A stretch of DNA of 64,000 nucleotides from Rhizophagus irregularis. Its lineage: Eukaryota > Glomeromycota > Glomeromycetes > Glomerales > Glomeraceae. The stretch is from the NCBI RefSeq assembly GCF_026210795.1, contig NC_089431.1:1116001-1180000 (forward strand), read 5' to 3'. Position 1 is the stretch's first letter, and the number at the start of each line of letters is the position of its first letter. The notes under the pieces are model-generated. The model was not told where the DNA came from. It did not search any database and saw nothing but the letters and a program-made list of their open reading frames with translations. Of this stretch, positions 10,617-23,599 are shown in pieces. Both the position numbers and the translations under genes were made by a program.

Positions 10617-13372
10617 TGTTTTAATTTCTTTGAGAATAAAATAAATTGAAATAATCACATAAACTTTTTTTAAATTAAGATCTTTGTAAGGGACAAAAAG
10701 AATATCTCATCTATTTTATAGCGTAGATGAAATTTTTTTAAAGTTTCTCCCTGCATATTTATGTATCGTGTAACATTTGTCAGATATTTTGTTTATAAGT
10801 TTTTTTTTCTTTCCATATAACGTGCGTTACAATATTTCTAAATTTAAAAAAATCTTATTAAAGCATTAAAAAAAAGTTCAATACGACATATGTACAAAGA
10901 AATTAATTCCTTCTCATATCAATAAAAATATACAAAATTTATGAACGACATTATTTACGACGTTTGAAAATTCAAAAATTTATAATCGTCCGAAGTTCAA
11001 AGGTTATAAAGAAATTTATCACAGTACCTACACATAATTAGTTAATCCAAACCTTTGTTTATTACAGTTTAGGATAGGATTCATGCACAATAATTATTAT
11101 AATTAAAACAAAATTTTGTGATACTATTAAGCATGAAAACTCGCCCGGGTAATTTCTTACCCCCAAATTTAATATATAAAAATGACGTCATGCCGATTAT
11201 TTTCTAAAAAAAGAATATTTTTTTTTTTTGACGAAAAAATTTTACTTATACAAGCTTTGTATAGCTTATAGGTAATTTGCCTACTACAAATACCTTAACA
11301 AAGGTCATATGACAGGTAAGTATATCAAATCACCTAAGGTGAGGAATAGTACTTTCTGGGGGGAGCCGTAACCACCTGATTCCTGATACGATATTTTTTT
11401 TTTTTATTACTTTTTTTATAGACGTAATAAATATGTAACAATTTTTAAAATATCGCAAAATTATAGTTTCTATTGTAAAATAATAATTTTTTTAATATTG
11501 CAAAAATAAATGTTATTGTTTTTTTTATTAATATTTAATAATACATCGCAAAAATTCAGTAACATTATTAATCTGCAATGATACTTCGCAAATATGATTT
11601 GCAAAATCACTGCGCAAATATTAATGTTTTATTGTAAAATTAATATTTTTTTTATTAATATTTTAATGAATTTAATAATACATCGCAAAAAATTAAGAAT
11701 CACTTCGCAAATATTAATGATTATTGTAAAATTAAATTATTGCGTCATAAAGATACAATAATTTTTTTATTTTTTCAATATACTGATTAAAGATTTTAAT
11801 AAATCATTTTTTAGAATTTCTATATTATGTCATTATATTTCAATTGCTAGGAGGATAGTTTCGGGATAATGAATGTCGGGAATAATGTGGTTACGGGATT
11901 CCGAAGTTTCGGGATTATTATTTGTCGGGATTGTGAGCGTCTTGTAGCAGGATTCTGATTGTCAGGATTTCGTAGTAAATCCCTTTCTGGGACGCATTTA
12001 TTTATTAAGAAAATATTTGTTTTTATGAATATAAAATTAATTTTCTAAAAATTTTCTTTCGATTGGCTGATTCGATTTTTTTATTACAACTTTGATTGTT
12101 TATAATGATGATTCGTATATAATGCACATTTACTGAGACCGTCCGTGCGTTGCTAGTAGAGCAACTGTTCTTCCTTTAGTTGTGAATTTTAATAAGCCTC
12201 AGGCAATCAACTTTTTTCACATTTTAGAAATGCCTGTACACTACTCACCCAATGTTGAGAAAATCGATCTTTGTCAAACAACGTTACTAATTCCAATTAT
12301 ATCTCCCGGTTTTTAAGATTTCAGCTTTTTTCCTGTGGATCCACAATTTTTTTTAAAATTACTGAAAATCACAAAATCTTAGTAGAGTTTCTATTTTCTA
12401 ATCGGGTCGGGTTGGGGTCACATAATTTAGTGGCCCGTGACTGCATGAAGAACCGAATATTTTTATTATACTGTATATTTAATTAACAATTATATATATA
12501 TATATATTACAGCTGATTTCATAATGTACAGGACACTTGGCAAATTTATATGCCGAACACATGATTTAGCTATTGTCACGTGACACCCTTTGGGATGATT
12601 AGCTACCGACAATGTCAGCTCTCGGCAAAAATTTGCCAAGTGTCCCGTACATTATGAAATCAGCTGTAAAGAAATTTGATGGGTCAACCCGAGTTATTCA
12701 GATCAAAACATGAGCGAGTTTAGTTCGGGTACTGTTCGGGTCATGGCTTTTACACTCGGGTCGAGTTCGAAATGAAGCACTATTCTTTTTTAACTGAACT
12801 AAAAAGAAAAAAATAATAGTCTTCCAATTATGATTTCAAATTTCTAAGAATCGAAACAGGTACCAGCATATCGTATTGTCACCATATTTTAATATCTTTC
12901 AAATAATTTTTCTCCACGTACTGATTTAAATAAATTATTTAAAGCTCTGGATCAGATGTTATGTTGACTGAATTCAATTTTCAAGAAGAAAGGATCTTTT
13001 TGAATATAACATTTTTTATACATTTAAAATTTTTTTTTAAGTGTGTACCAGATATATAGTATTTTCATTATAAAATTCGCACACAAATTCTTAATCTATT
13101 AGACTTGATATAAAATCAATGTTCATCCCAGAAAACATAAAATTTCGTCAATATTTTTGAGATCGATATATGAATGTTGAGTTATAAGTAAAAACGTTTA
13201 ACATACTTCAGGAAATAATAAAAAAAGTATAAGTTACATTTTAAACGTAAACATTAACTTATTTATAGTCGAAAAATTGGATTGATTCATTTACAATAGG
13301 CACATTATCTTTCTGAAAAAAAAAAATATTTATGCTATATTTTTAACTTATTTTAACAGAGAAGAATCATTA
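10617..13372. other. Spacer between copies C and D
   Basis: 5' flank of copy C (tatgtatcgtgtaacatttgtcag near 10755), then AT-rich DNA with two approximate copies of a repeat carrying 'acatcgcaaaaa' and 'cttcgcaaatattaatg' (about 11480-11760). A one-ended relic of the 7.3-kb MITE type follows (about 11850-11990, rich in 'tcgggatt'). Then come a gattggctgatt flank at 12060, a clean MITE at 12510-12666 and the 3' flank of copy D from about 13095. Confidence 0.5.
12510..12666. mobile_element. 157-bp MITE, TA-flanked, 38-bp inverted termini
   Basis: Left terminus cagctgatttcataatgtac and right terminus (reverse complement) the same for 38 bp with one mismatch, ending cacttggcaaattt. TA dinucleotides flank both sides (12508-12509, 12667-12668), as expected for the Tc1/mariner superfamily. 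The high arm identity suggests a recent insertion. Confidence 0.7.
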
Positions 13373-14625
13373 TTACGATAATTGTTTTTGAGCCCAAAAT
13401 CTAACATGGAAAATCCTAGGGCTTGTTTGTTTGAATTCCTCAAATAGATCTTTTTCTATTATATTTTTAAATTCTTCTTCGGAAATTCCTATTACCTCGC
13501 TTAGATTTTTAATTGTCATTTCCGACGTAAAATAAGAAATACTAATATCTTGAATAACCAAACCAATTTTACCACCATTAGGACCCATAATAACATCTTT
13601 TTCAATACGATGAACTTTTCCTATATTTGATTGTAATTCAAATTTTGAATCTAGATTATATATCAAATCAGTATCTATATTTCGTTTCGAACGAAATGCC
13701 CAAACTGTGTTCATTTGTGGAAAGTGAAAATTTAGTATCTTATAATTACAATGATACATGAGTTTAAAATTAAAAGCGATGAATATTCTTACTTGCATCA
13801 TACATTTTACGAAAAACAGGACCATCACCAACATGACCATTACGTCTACCAGCTACCTCAATATATCCACCTGGTTTCGTTACTCTGTAAAAATAAATAT
13901 GTACAGTATACTACGAATAAACTGAATACGCAAAATATGATATATTTGTATGGATAATTTATTTTTTTTTTAAATACCTGATGAGCTCAGAAAGAATAAA
14001 ATCCCATTGGTCTGGTGTAAAAATAAGGCTCATGCCTTCTACATGTGCAAAATCAAATGCGTTATCATGAAATGGTAATCTATTAGTTATATCGGCTTCG
14101 ATAAATTCAAGATTATTTGGTTTTATCTATCAGTTTATATAGGACAAAGGATCAAATTTACGGTTTTATTTAATAAGTAAAATAAAATTTATAAATTTTA
14201 TTACCTCTTGCGGAAAAATTGGTTTAATATCAACTCCAAAAAAATATGAATTTTCATATTCGTTCGCTAAATCTAATAACCATGTACCAGCGCCGCACCT
14301 TAAAAATTTAAATAATCATTCAAATAAACATATTTTTTCGAGATATTTGAAATGTTTACTTGAAAGATGTCACTTACCCTATATCTAAAACCTTACATTC
14401 CCCTTTAATTAATTTATCCTCGATTGGGGAAGAAAAATTACCTTGAAAAATATATCTTTTAAAAAAATGATACATATGTAATCTATCAATAGAATCGACA
14501 TCAGTCGATAAATAATAGTCCAATAGCTTGTCTTGTCTTTCTTGTTCTGATTCTATTCGGTCAAATTCCGGGATGTTTTTTATTGTTGATCGTTTATGCT
14601 TTAAATATGAATTGATATTACCCAT
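13373..14625 (-). CDS. SAM-dependent methyltransferase, copy D (304 aa)
   Basis: Exons 14378-14625, 14205-14298, 13978-14126, 13793-13884 and 13373-13704, all open with GT-AG introns, giving 304 residues. N-terminus MGNINSYLKHKRS keeps Gly2, Ser6 and the basic patch. Motif I reads VLDIGCGAGTW: the proline of GCGPG in the other copies is alanine, a substitution common in working class I methyltransferases. The acidic beta-2 residue is in FFGVD. VTKPGGYIEV, GPNGGKIGL and the terminal WAQKQLS are present. Exon sizes equal those of copies B and C, showing tandem duplication from one five-exon ancestor. The start is supported by alignment of all copies. Confidence 0.9.
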
Positions 14626-16537
14626 GATTTTATTTTCTTGAGATGAAATGATCACATAAACTTTTTTAAATAAAGTTCTCTGTTAAGGACAAAAGATTTT
14701 GTCTATTTATATAATGAAGATGAGATTTTAATGTTTCGTCTTGTATGACAATCTAATTTGTATTTATGCATTATGTAACGATTTGTCAGATGTTCTGCTT
14801 ATGTTAACCTTTTATCATATAACGTGTGTTACAATATTTCTATATTTAAAAAACTTTTTACAAAATCATCAAAAAAAAGGATAATTCGGCTATGAACAAA
14901 GAAATTCCTTGGCATGCCAATGAAAGACATTTGAAATTTAAATTTTAAAACTGTCACGTGCACATACATTTAATTAATTCAAACCATTCATAAATACAGG
15001 ATAGGATGTAATGAACATTCTATTCAGTTCATGCATTTTTTTAAGCTAATTAAAGAAATTTGTAATATTTTTTTCAAGTAATGGTATTAAATAAAATAAT
15101 TTTTTTAATTGGTTAACTTATTTCGTATTGCTTTCTTCACATATTCATGTATTTACTAAGGAAAATATTTGTTTTAATGTTATCTGTTATGCTTTAATGA
15201 ACATAAATTAATTAGCTAATATATAAAAAAAATTTTCCGGTTGACTGATTCTATTTTTTAATTACAATTTCATCTACGACGCTATGACCGACAGTCATAC
15301 GTGATTAATTATTTATAATAATATATAAATAATTTACTGACCGTCTGTGCGTTATTAGTAAAATTGAAGATTGCATGCATTTCATTTGATTAATATGATA
15401 CCCATTTAATGTTAACAAACAACGTGCAATATATGCAGTAAATAGGTAACACTGAGGAGATCGGATTTTTACTATTAGCTCTACGCATTTCTTCAGGGCC
15501 AGAATTACGTAATTCCGGCTGGCATTACCAAAAAAAGAAATGAACTACACGTTATTTTTATTTCACGCAAACTCTATTGTGTATAGCTCGGGGTCCTTTA
15601 CTACTTCCCATCTAATTCCAATTCTATCTAAAATATTTTCCCGGATTTTTCAACATTCGGTTTTTCTTGCAGATTTACAATATTTTTTAAAAGAATTTGC
15701 TAACTTGCCCCTGGGTTAATTAACCTGGGTTAAATCACATTTCACTTTATATAGCATGATATAGGGGGTTTCCTGGGTATGAAAAATATACTCTATCATG
15801 AATAGGGCGGTTTGGTGAAATTGGCGTTTTTTCAGGGGTGGTAATTTGGAAATTATAGAGCATAATGACCAAGTTTTCTTACATTTTTGACAATGTCTCA
15901 ATTTTGATTGTAATCATAATTTTACTTTTTTTTTGAAAATTTGGGCAAAATTATATAATTATATAAAATTTACTAGTAAGTTAAATCACCCAGGTTAAAT
16001 CACCCTGAGTTAAAATTAGTCTTATACTTTTTTAAATTACATAAAATAACATAATAATCTGATAATCATAAAATCCTAATAGTAAGGTTTACATTCTATC
16101 TTATTCTTATTACTAAATCGTGAATAGTTGGAAATATATTTCAAAATAATTTTTCTTCACAAATTGGAAATAAAGGATGTTAATAGTTCTTGAATTAAGT
16201 TAATTCAAGAAGGAAGGATCTTTTGAATATAATCTTATTGTTTGATAATTATTTTTTCAGGCGCGTTCCATACTTCCAGGTAGTTGAACCAGATCATTTA
16301 AGACCATTTTATTAAGCCAATTTTTATTTTTTAAGTTCGATCTACGAATGTTGGTTGTGTTATAAGTAAAAGAAATAAATTACACTTTAAACGTAAACAT
16401 TGTGACTTTATATTTTTAGTCGAAAAATTGGATTGATTCATTTATAATAGTCCACTAGTAGATTCTGGAAAAAAAAATTTTATCACTATATTTTAATTTA
16501 TTCATAGCAGAAAAGAAAAAAATAAAAAAAATAATCA
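14626..16537. other. Spacer between copies D and E
   Basis: 5' flank of copy D (tatgcattatgtaacgatttgtcag near 14765; tgactgattctattttt near 15243; ctatgaccgacagt near 15280), then an inverted-repeat element at about 15705-16015, then the 3' flank of copy E. No gene seen. Confidence 0.45.
15705..16015. mobile_element. Inverted-repeat element with CCTGGGTTAA subrepeats
   Basis: The left end carries ggttaattaacctgggttaa followed by atcacatttcac. The right end carries gttaaatcacccaggttaaa followed by tcaccctgagttaa. These are inverse copies of a short subrepeat. The interior has no convincing reading frame; the 61-codon open frame at 15716-15901 lies inside and runs across a terminus. Confidence 0.45.
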
Positions 16538-17785
16538 TTATTGCGATAATTGTTTTTGAGCCCAAAATCTAAGATGGAGATCAAGAGGGCTTGTTTGACT
16601 GATTTCCTCAATTAGATCGTTTTCTATCATATGTTTGTATTCTTCTTCAGAAATTCCCATTTCTTCACTTAGATTTTTAATTGACATTTCCGATGTATAA
16701 TAAGACATACCAATATCATGAATAATCAACCCAGCTTTACCACCATTGGGACCTATAATGAGATCTTTTTCAATTCGATGAACTTCTCCTATATTTGGTT
16801 GTAATTCAAATTTTGATTCTAGATTATATATCAAATTAGTATCTATATTTTGTTTTGAAAAAGTTGACCACACTATAATTATATTTCATGGAAAGTAAAA
16901 TTAGTAACTTATATAAATACACAATACACGAAATTAAGATTGAAAGCAATGAATATACTTACTTGCATCTGATATTTTACGAAAAATAGGACCATCGCCA
17001 ACATGACCATTACGTCTGTCAGATATTTCAATGTATCCACCTGGTTTCGTTACCCTGTTAAAAAATATATATGGTAATATGGTATAAATTTATTTGTATT
17101 ATTTTTTTTTTAAAAAAAAAAGAATAAAAAAGAAATACCTGATGAGCTCAGAAAGAACAAAATCCCATTGGTCTGGTGTTAAAACAAGGCCCATATTTTC
17201 TGCATGTGTAAAATCAAATTCGTTATCGTGAAATGGTAATCCATCAGTTACATCGGCCTCGACGAATTCAAGATTATTTGGTTTTATCTATCAATTTATA
17301 TAGGAAAAATGATAAATTTCTGTTTTATTTTAAAAATAAAATAAAACTTATGAATTTTAATATACCTCTTGCGGATATAATGGTTTATTTTCGATTCCAA
17401 TAAAATAAGAATTTTCATATTTGTTTGATAAATCCAATAACCATGTTCCAGGGCCGCACCTTAAAATTAAATAGTCAAATAAATATATGCACCATAAAAT
17501 TCTCTGAAATATTTGAGATGTTCATTTGAAGAATATCGCTTACCCGATTTCTAAAACCTTACACTCTCCTTCAATTAATTTATCCTCAATCGGGGAAGAA
17601 AAATTATTTTGAAATATATGTTTTTTAACAAAATGATACATATGTAATCTATCAATAGAATCGATATCACTCGATGATAAATAAAATAGGTTTTCTTGAC
17701 TTCCTTGTTCCGATTCTATTTGGTGAAATTTCGGGTTTTTTATTGATAATCGTTTATTTTTTAAATGTGAATTTACATTACCCAT
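16538..17785 (-). CDS. SAM-dependent methyltransferase, copy E (303 aa)
   Basis: Exons 17544-17785, 17366-17459, 17139-17287, 16963-17054 and 16538-16872 (242+94+149+92+335 nt), all open, giving 303 residues. Starts MGNVNSHLKNKRL, keeping Gly2 and Ser6. Motif I is VLEIGCGPGTW, with Glu79 where the others have Asp, and beta-2 ends FIGIE with Glu104 instead of Asp. Both are conservative acidic swaps tolerated in class I methyltransferases, so activity is still plausible. The C-terminus has one extra residue (QLSQ), shared with pseudogene F, so E and F are probably sister copies. Confidence 0.88.
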
Positions 17786-18307
17786 GATTTTAATTTATTA
17801 GATGAAATAATTGCGGATGGTTTCATCTATTTATATAATTTTAATTTTACTGCAATTGGTATTTATGTATTATGTAACGATTTGTCAGATGTTTTGTTTG
17901 ACCGGTTTTATCTGTTATTGTTTCACATAAAGAGTATTACAATATTTCTATATTCAAAATACTTTTTACGAAAAGCATAAAAAAAAGGAAGGTCAATGCG
18001 GCATATGAACAAACTTCCTGGTTTTCCAATGAAAATCTTACATTTTTGCGATAATTGACATTACGAAATTTGGGAAATTTATAATCTTAATAATATTTAA
18101 ATTCAACAACAAAAGATTTATAAAAAATTGCCACGTACACAAATTTAATTATTTTAAACCATTCATAAACTTTCTGTAATGAACATTCTATGTATAATAA
18201 TTAAAGTATATATACATACTGTATATACCGTTTTTTTTAGTGAACGAAATTTTGTGATACTCTCAAGTAAAAAATTTTTAACTGGCTACATTTATTTCAT
18301 TGTTATA

Positions 18308-18604
18308 TAGTCGGCTCGCTTTATACGAACTCGCGTTATGCCGAATTTTTACAATAAACGATTTTTTAGTGTAGTACATAAAAAAATATCGGCATATATA
18401 CTCCGGATATTATTAATTAAATGCTTTACACCGCATAATGAAGTAGAAAATCTATAATCCGTATAATAAGTGTATATATTAAATAACTCCTAATACAGTA
18501 TAACGTAATTTTTCTTATAACAATTTTTTTATTTTGTGTATAATACCAGATTTTCCCCGAATATCCTATAACGGAGGCCTGGACAAAAATTCGCGAGCCG
18601 ACTG
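18308..18604. mobile_element. pogo-type MITE (CAGTCGGCTCGC termini)
   Basis: Left end tagtcggctcgctttatacg and right end (reverse complement) cagtcggctcgcgaattttt, about 12 bp of inverted terminus. TA is present on both sides (18306-18307 and 18605-18606). Termini of the form CAGTC..CTCG with a TA target fit pogo/Fot1-like non-autonomous elements. No ORF. Confidence 0.6.
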
Positions 18605-18719
18605 TAGTACTTTCTTTACATATTCACGTTTTTATTAAGAAAATATTTATTTAATGTTATCTGTTATACTTTAAAGAACACAAATGAATTTATATGTATA
18701 TGTTATTCTTTTTTTGAGG

Positions 18720-19640
18720 CAAGAGGATATTCAGCAAATCAATAGGCACGGTTGATCAAATTGATACTTACAATTGAACCTTAATACAGATCGTACTACT
18801 CCATAGCTGTACATTTAGAGGTGTTATTTATTTGGTTACGGTCTTGTGCATTTTGTTACGGTATTGTGATTTATTGTTTTTTAGTAGGTATGAAACTTTA
18901 ACCATATGCTTTCTCCATTTGCCTATCTTACCGTACCTGTTTCTTTGGATGTACAGTATATATTATAATATAAATACAACTAAACTCACAGGTACGGTAC
19001 GAAGTCACCTAATAAAATATAATACCTATAATATTTTAAAACTTACCATTAAAAAGTTAAAGGATGTAATATGATTAATCATACCCAAAGGTTATTCATG
19101 TGATATTGTAATTCCTATGGTATTTCGGTACGATTGGCACTATATACTCTACATTTAGCATAGAGATTATTTGGACACCAATGTCCATTGAATATATAGT
19201 AAAGTAGTATGGTGTAATAAGTAAGGTACAGAATTATTGGTAAGATAGGTACGATGTCAATCGTACCGAAATACCATAGAAATTGCAATATCATATAAAT
19301 AATGATTGATCACATTACAGTTTTATTATAGACAAAATGAATACTAATCTTATAAAAAATTTCCTTTAACTTTAAATAGTAAGTTTTAAAAATTAAATTA
19401 AAAAAAGAATATTATAGGTATTATATTTTATTAAGTGACTTCGTACCGTACCTGCTGTAACTCTGTAAGTTTAGTTGTATTACCAAACATGGTGGTTATT
19501 TAGATATTAGCTTAATATAATAGTTATCAAAGAAATTTGGCAACTGTACCGTACTGTACTGGCTTTATAGCATATAAATATATATAAGACAAGTACGGAA
19601 TTTTTAGAATTTTTGGAACGATTTAATAGGACTGCGGTCC
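18720..19640. repeat. Foldback sequence with GGTACGGTAC arms
   Basis: The segment 18972-19143 returns in inverse orientation at 19254-19482: aatacaactaaact with ggtacggtacgaagtcacct on the left, aggtacggtacgaagtcact when the right arm is reverse-complemented. Further 'tacggt' motifs extend outward on both sides. The transcript could fold into a very long hairpin. The 80-codon open frame at 18832-19074 lies in the left arm and is not supported as a gene. Confidence 0.6.
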
Positions 19641-20762
19641 CGGTATGCGGTTCGGTTCTGGACCGCAGACCGAAGAATGGAACGGGCGGATCATACGTAA
19701 ATTGTTCATAATGAATTGTTTATAATATACAATTTTACTTAAAAGTCAGTGCGTTGCTACTAGAAGAATTGAAGTTTGCATGATGCCCGTTAAGAAAATT
19801 GTTGAGCAACGTTACTACTTCCAATTTAATTACAGTTCTATTAGTTCTACTTGATTTTTTTCAACTCAGTTTTTCTCGTGAATTTACAATTTTTTTTTAA
19901 ATTATATATAGTGTAAAATAATGAATATAATAATCTGAAAACTATAAAATATTAGTAATACGTTTTACCTTATTCTTATTATTAAATGATATAAATAATT
20001 GGATTTGTAGAATTAAATGTCTCAAGCAAATTTTTTTTTTTATTAAAAATATATATATATAAGTATAAAAATTACACTTTCCGATTATGAACATCAATTA
20101 GGGAAGCAGATATTAGCGTATCATATCGATAAATAATTTTTCTTCACTGATTGAAAATAAATTAGGGTATAAAGCTTTGGTTGTTGAGTTAGCTGAAACA
20201 ATTTAATTCGATTTTCAAGAAGGGAAGATCTTTTTGAATTTATTTACAGTATTTGTTTGATAATATAATTTAGGTGCGTTTTATTTTTATAAAATTCGTA
20301 CACAACTTCTTAATTTATTAGATCTGATATGAAATCAATTCCAGAACAGCAGATAGAATTTCATTACTGTACAAGTTACATTGTTGGGGTCGTATTTATT
20401 TCACCGACAATTATTTTATTATTGGGAAAACTTTTTCTATAATCCGCGATAGTACTAATTGCGGATCGTGAAAATGATTGTCGGTGAACCCTGTTGATCA
20501 TAGGCGATCAGGATCCCGTTAAAATACAAATCCGAGTATCGTCTGATCGTCAGGATTTCGTCGATCTATGAATGTTGTGTTAAAAGTAAAAAACGTCTAA
20601 CAAAAATAAGAGTATAAATTACATTTTTTAAACGTAAAAATTGACTTTATATTTTTAGTGAAAAAACTGTACAATAACACACTAGATTTCTGGGAAAAAA
20701 ATTTTATTACATAATATATTTTATTTAATTTACTGTTTATAATAGGAAAAAAAAAATCATTA

Positions 20763-22034
20763 TTATTGTGATAATTGTTTTTGAACCCATAATCTAAAAT
20801 GAAAAATCTTAGGGCTGGTTTGTTTGAATTCCTCAATTAGATCTTTTTCTATCATATTCTTATATTCTTCTTCAGAAATTCCTATTTTTTCACTAAGATT
20901 TTTAATTACTATTTCCGACGTAAGATAAGAAACATAAATATCTTGAAGAACCAAACCAGTTTTATCACCATTGGGACCTATAATGAGATCTTTTTCAATT
21001 CGATGAACTTCTCCTATATTTTGTTGTAATTCAAATTTTGAATCTAGATTATACATCAAATCAGTTTCTATATTTCCTTTTAAAAAATATGTCCAAACTG
21101 CAATTAATAATTATATTTATTTGTGGAAAATGAAAATTTAGTATCTTATAATTACAATAATACATAAAATTAAAATTAAAAGCAATGAATATATTTACAT
21201 GCGTCTGTTATTTTATGAAAAATCGGACCTTCGCCAACATGACCATCATGTCTAGTACTACCAGCTACTTCAATATATCCACCTGGTTTCGTTATTCTGT
21301 AAAAATGTATATACAGTATATATACAAATATTTATAAACCGGAGACCCCAAAAATAAGATGCACATATGACATATGTATGGGTGATTTTTTTTTAAAAAA
21401 AAAAGAAATACCTGATGAGCTCAGAAAGAACAAAATCCCATTGGTCTGGTGCAAAAACAAGGTCCATATTTTCTACATGTGTAAAATCAAATTCGTTATC
21501 GTGAAATGATAATCCAATAGTTACATCGGCTTCGATGAATTCAAGATTATTTGGTTTTATCTGTCAATTTATGTAGGATAATAAATCAAATTTTCGATTT
21601 TATTTCATAAATAAAATAAAATTTATAAATTTTATTACTTCTTGTGGTTATAGTGGATTAATATCAACTCCAAAAAAATATGAATTTTCATATTTGTTCG
21701 CTAAATCTAATAACCATGTTCCAGGGCCGCACCTTTTTTAAAATTAAATAATCATTTAAATAAATATATGTACCTTAAAATTCTTCGATATTTTGAGATG
21801 GTCACTTAAAAAATATCACTTATCCAATATCTAAAATCTTACACCCTCCTTCAGTTAACTTATCCTCAATTGGGGAAGAAAAATTATTTTGAAATACATA
21901 TCTTTTAAGAAAATGATACATATGTAGTCTATCAATAGTATCGACATCACTCGATGATATAATTATACCATAGCCTTTCTTGATTTTCTTGTTCCGATTC
22001 TATTTGGTCAAATTCCGGTATTGTTATTACCCAT
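20763..22034 (-). pseudogene. SAM-dependent methyltransferase, copy F (pseudogene)
   Basis: Same five-exon plan: exon 1 about 21824-22034, then 21639-21732, 21412-21560, 21199-21296 and 20763-21097. Four separate lesions are visible. Exon 1 lacks about 43 nt after codon 4, so the frame stops after MGNNNTGI. A second frameshift lies before SSDVDTIDRLH. The intron 1 donor reads gg|ataag instead of gg|gtaag (plus-strand 21823). Exon 2 has a stop at 21648-21650, where the sisters have Tyr or Phe before PQE. Exons 3-5 remain open, and exon 4 has a 6-nt insertion. Death probably began in the 5' half; the intact 3' exons argue it is fairly recent. Confidence 0.88.
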
Positions 22035-23061
22035 GGTTTTAATTACTTGATGAAATAATCGCATAAACCTTTTTTAAATAAATAAAATACTCTACTAAGG
22101 ACAAAATGAGGATTTCACTGTTTATATCAATGAATTTCATGACGATTTAATTGGTATTTATGTATTATGTAACGATTTGTCAGATGTTCCGTATAACGTG
22201 TGTTACGATGCAGTTTCTTTTTTCTAGGCCGTTTCCAGACCGTTTCTGGACAAAAAAATTACTTTTGTGTTATGCTTTTTTGTGTTTGTGTTTTTTTATC
22301 CGGAAAATGCTCAGGCAATATACGGAAAATATACTGAAATGTCAAAATTTGTCGATGAAAGTCTACAGTTACATTTTTGACATTTATGACATATACAACA
22401 TTTGGGAAAATTTATAATCGTCTTGATAATATTTAAAATTCAACAAAATAATTGTCATGTACACATATATTCAAACTTTTTATGATAGGGTATATAATGA
22501 ACATTTTTATGCGTTCATGAAAAACTAAAAATATACATATAAGCATTTAAAATAAAATATTTAATTGGTCATTATATTAGTACTTTTCTATATATACTCA
22601 CGTCTGTTATTCTTTAATTAACACAAAATTAATTTTCTTAAACATAAAAAATTTTTCCGATTGGCTTCTTCATCTACGATGCTGTGACCAGCGGTCGTAC
22701 GTAATTATTTATAATGAATTTTGAATCGTCTGTGCATTGCTATTTTATTGATATGAACCCTAAGTAATCGATCTTTTCGAATAACGTTACTCACAGGTCG
22801 AAGGGATATGGCTTACATGAAAGTTTATACTATTAAAATTTGTCCAATTTCCATGGTGTACGCCAGATTTCAATGAAGTTTCCAGTTTTTGTGGAAATGT
22901 CATGGAAATTTTATGTAAATTGGACAAGTATTAATCACGTACGCCAAGGTTTCCATAGTGGAAACCATATCACTTTAACCAGTGACTATCTGGTTTCAAT
23001 TCGATTTTTCTTGTGAATTTATAATTTTTTTAAAATTACGTCTCAAGTTAAATATTCTTTT

Positions 23062-23106
23062 TTATCGCCGTTTTCAAAATGATGCACATTTTGAAAACGG
23101 CGATAA
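23062..23106. repeat. Perfect 20-bp stem hairpin
   Basis: TTATCGCCGTTTTCAAAATG is followed after 5 nt by its exact reverse complement. The core is more GC-rich than its surroundings. It is not placed after a coding region, so it does not look like a terminator; it may be a tiny foldback insertion. Confidence 0.6.
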
Positions 23107-23599
23107 TTAAAAAATAATGACCTAAAAAAATTACACTTTTAAATTATGAGTTATCAATAATTTCAAATTATTAAGAATCGAAACAGGTACCAACGTATCG
23201 TATTGACACCATTTTTGAAATAAGTATTATTTCAAACCAATTTTCTTCACCGATTGAAAATAAATTATGAAGGGGGATATAATATTTAAAAATCTTTATA
23301 TATTAAAGGTTCGTTCCAAATACATGGATGGTCATTTTATCATAAAATACGTACATTTTTGTATCCTTTCCTAATAGATATTTTGATTTTTGTACAGTAA
23401 AATAATTCTTGTTTCGTGGAATTCTCGCTTCCCTATCATATGTCAGGGATTAATCAAATTTTAGTATTTTTTATTGCAAATCATTTATGCTTAAAAATAT
23501 GTGAATTTTAGGATTATACATTATATGAACAAAGAAAAATAAAAAAAATTTCACTTATTTCAAGTTAATAAATTTTTTTTAATGATTTGCCATGCATGA

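Larger units (their letters stand above)
17786..20762. other. Spacer between copies E and F, filled with inserted elements
   Basis: 5' flank of copy E (tatgtattatgtaacgatttgtcag near 17865), then a pogo-type MITE (18308-18604), a large foldback sequence (about 18720-19640) and a 3' flank of copy F near 20315. That 3' flank is split at about 20376-20556 by an insertion containing 'gattgtcggtgaa' motifs. Confidence 0.45.

Noticed and set aside
18832-19074. 80-codon frame
   Set aside because: Lies in the arm of a foldback repeat and is not maintained in the other arm.
22151-22417. 88-codon frame upstream of pseudogene F
   Set aside because: Overlaps the conserved 5' flank of the array, and the frame is not open in the flanks of copies C, D or E.
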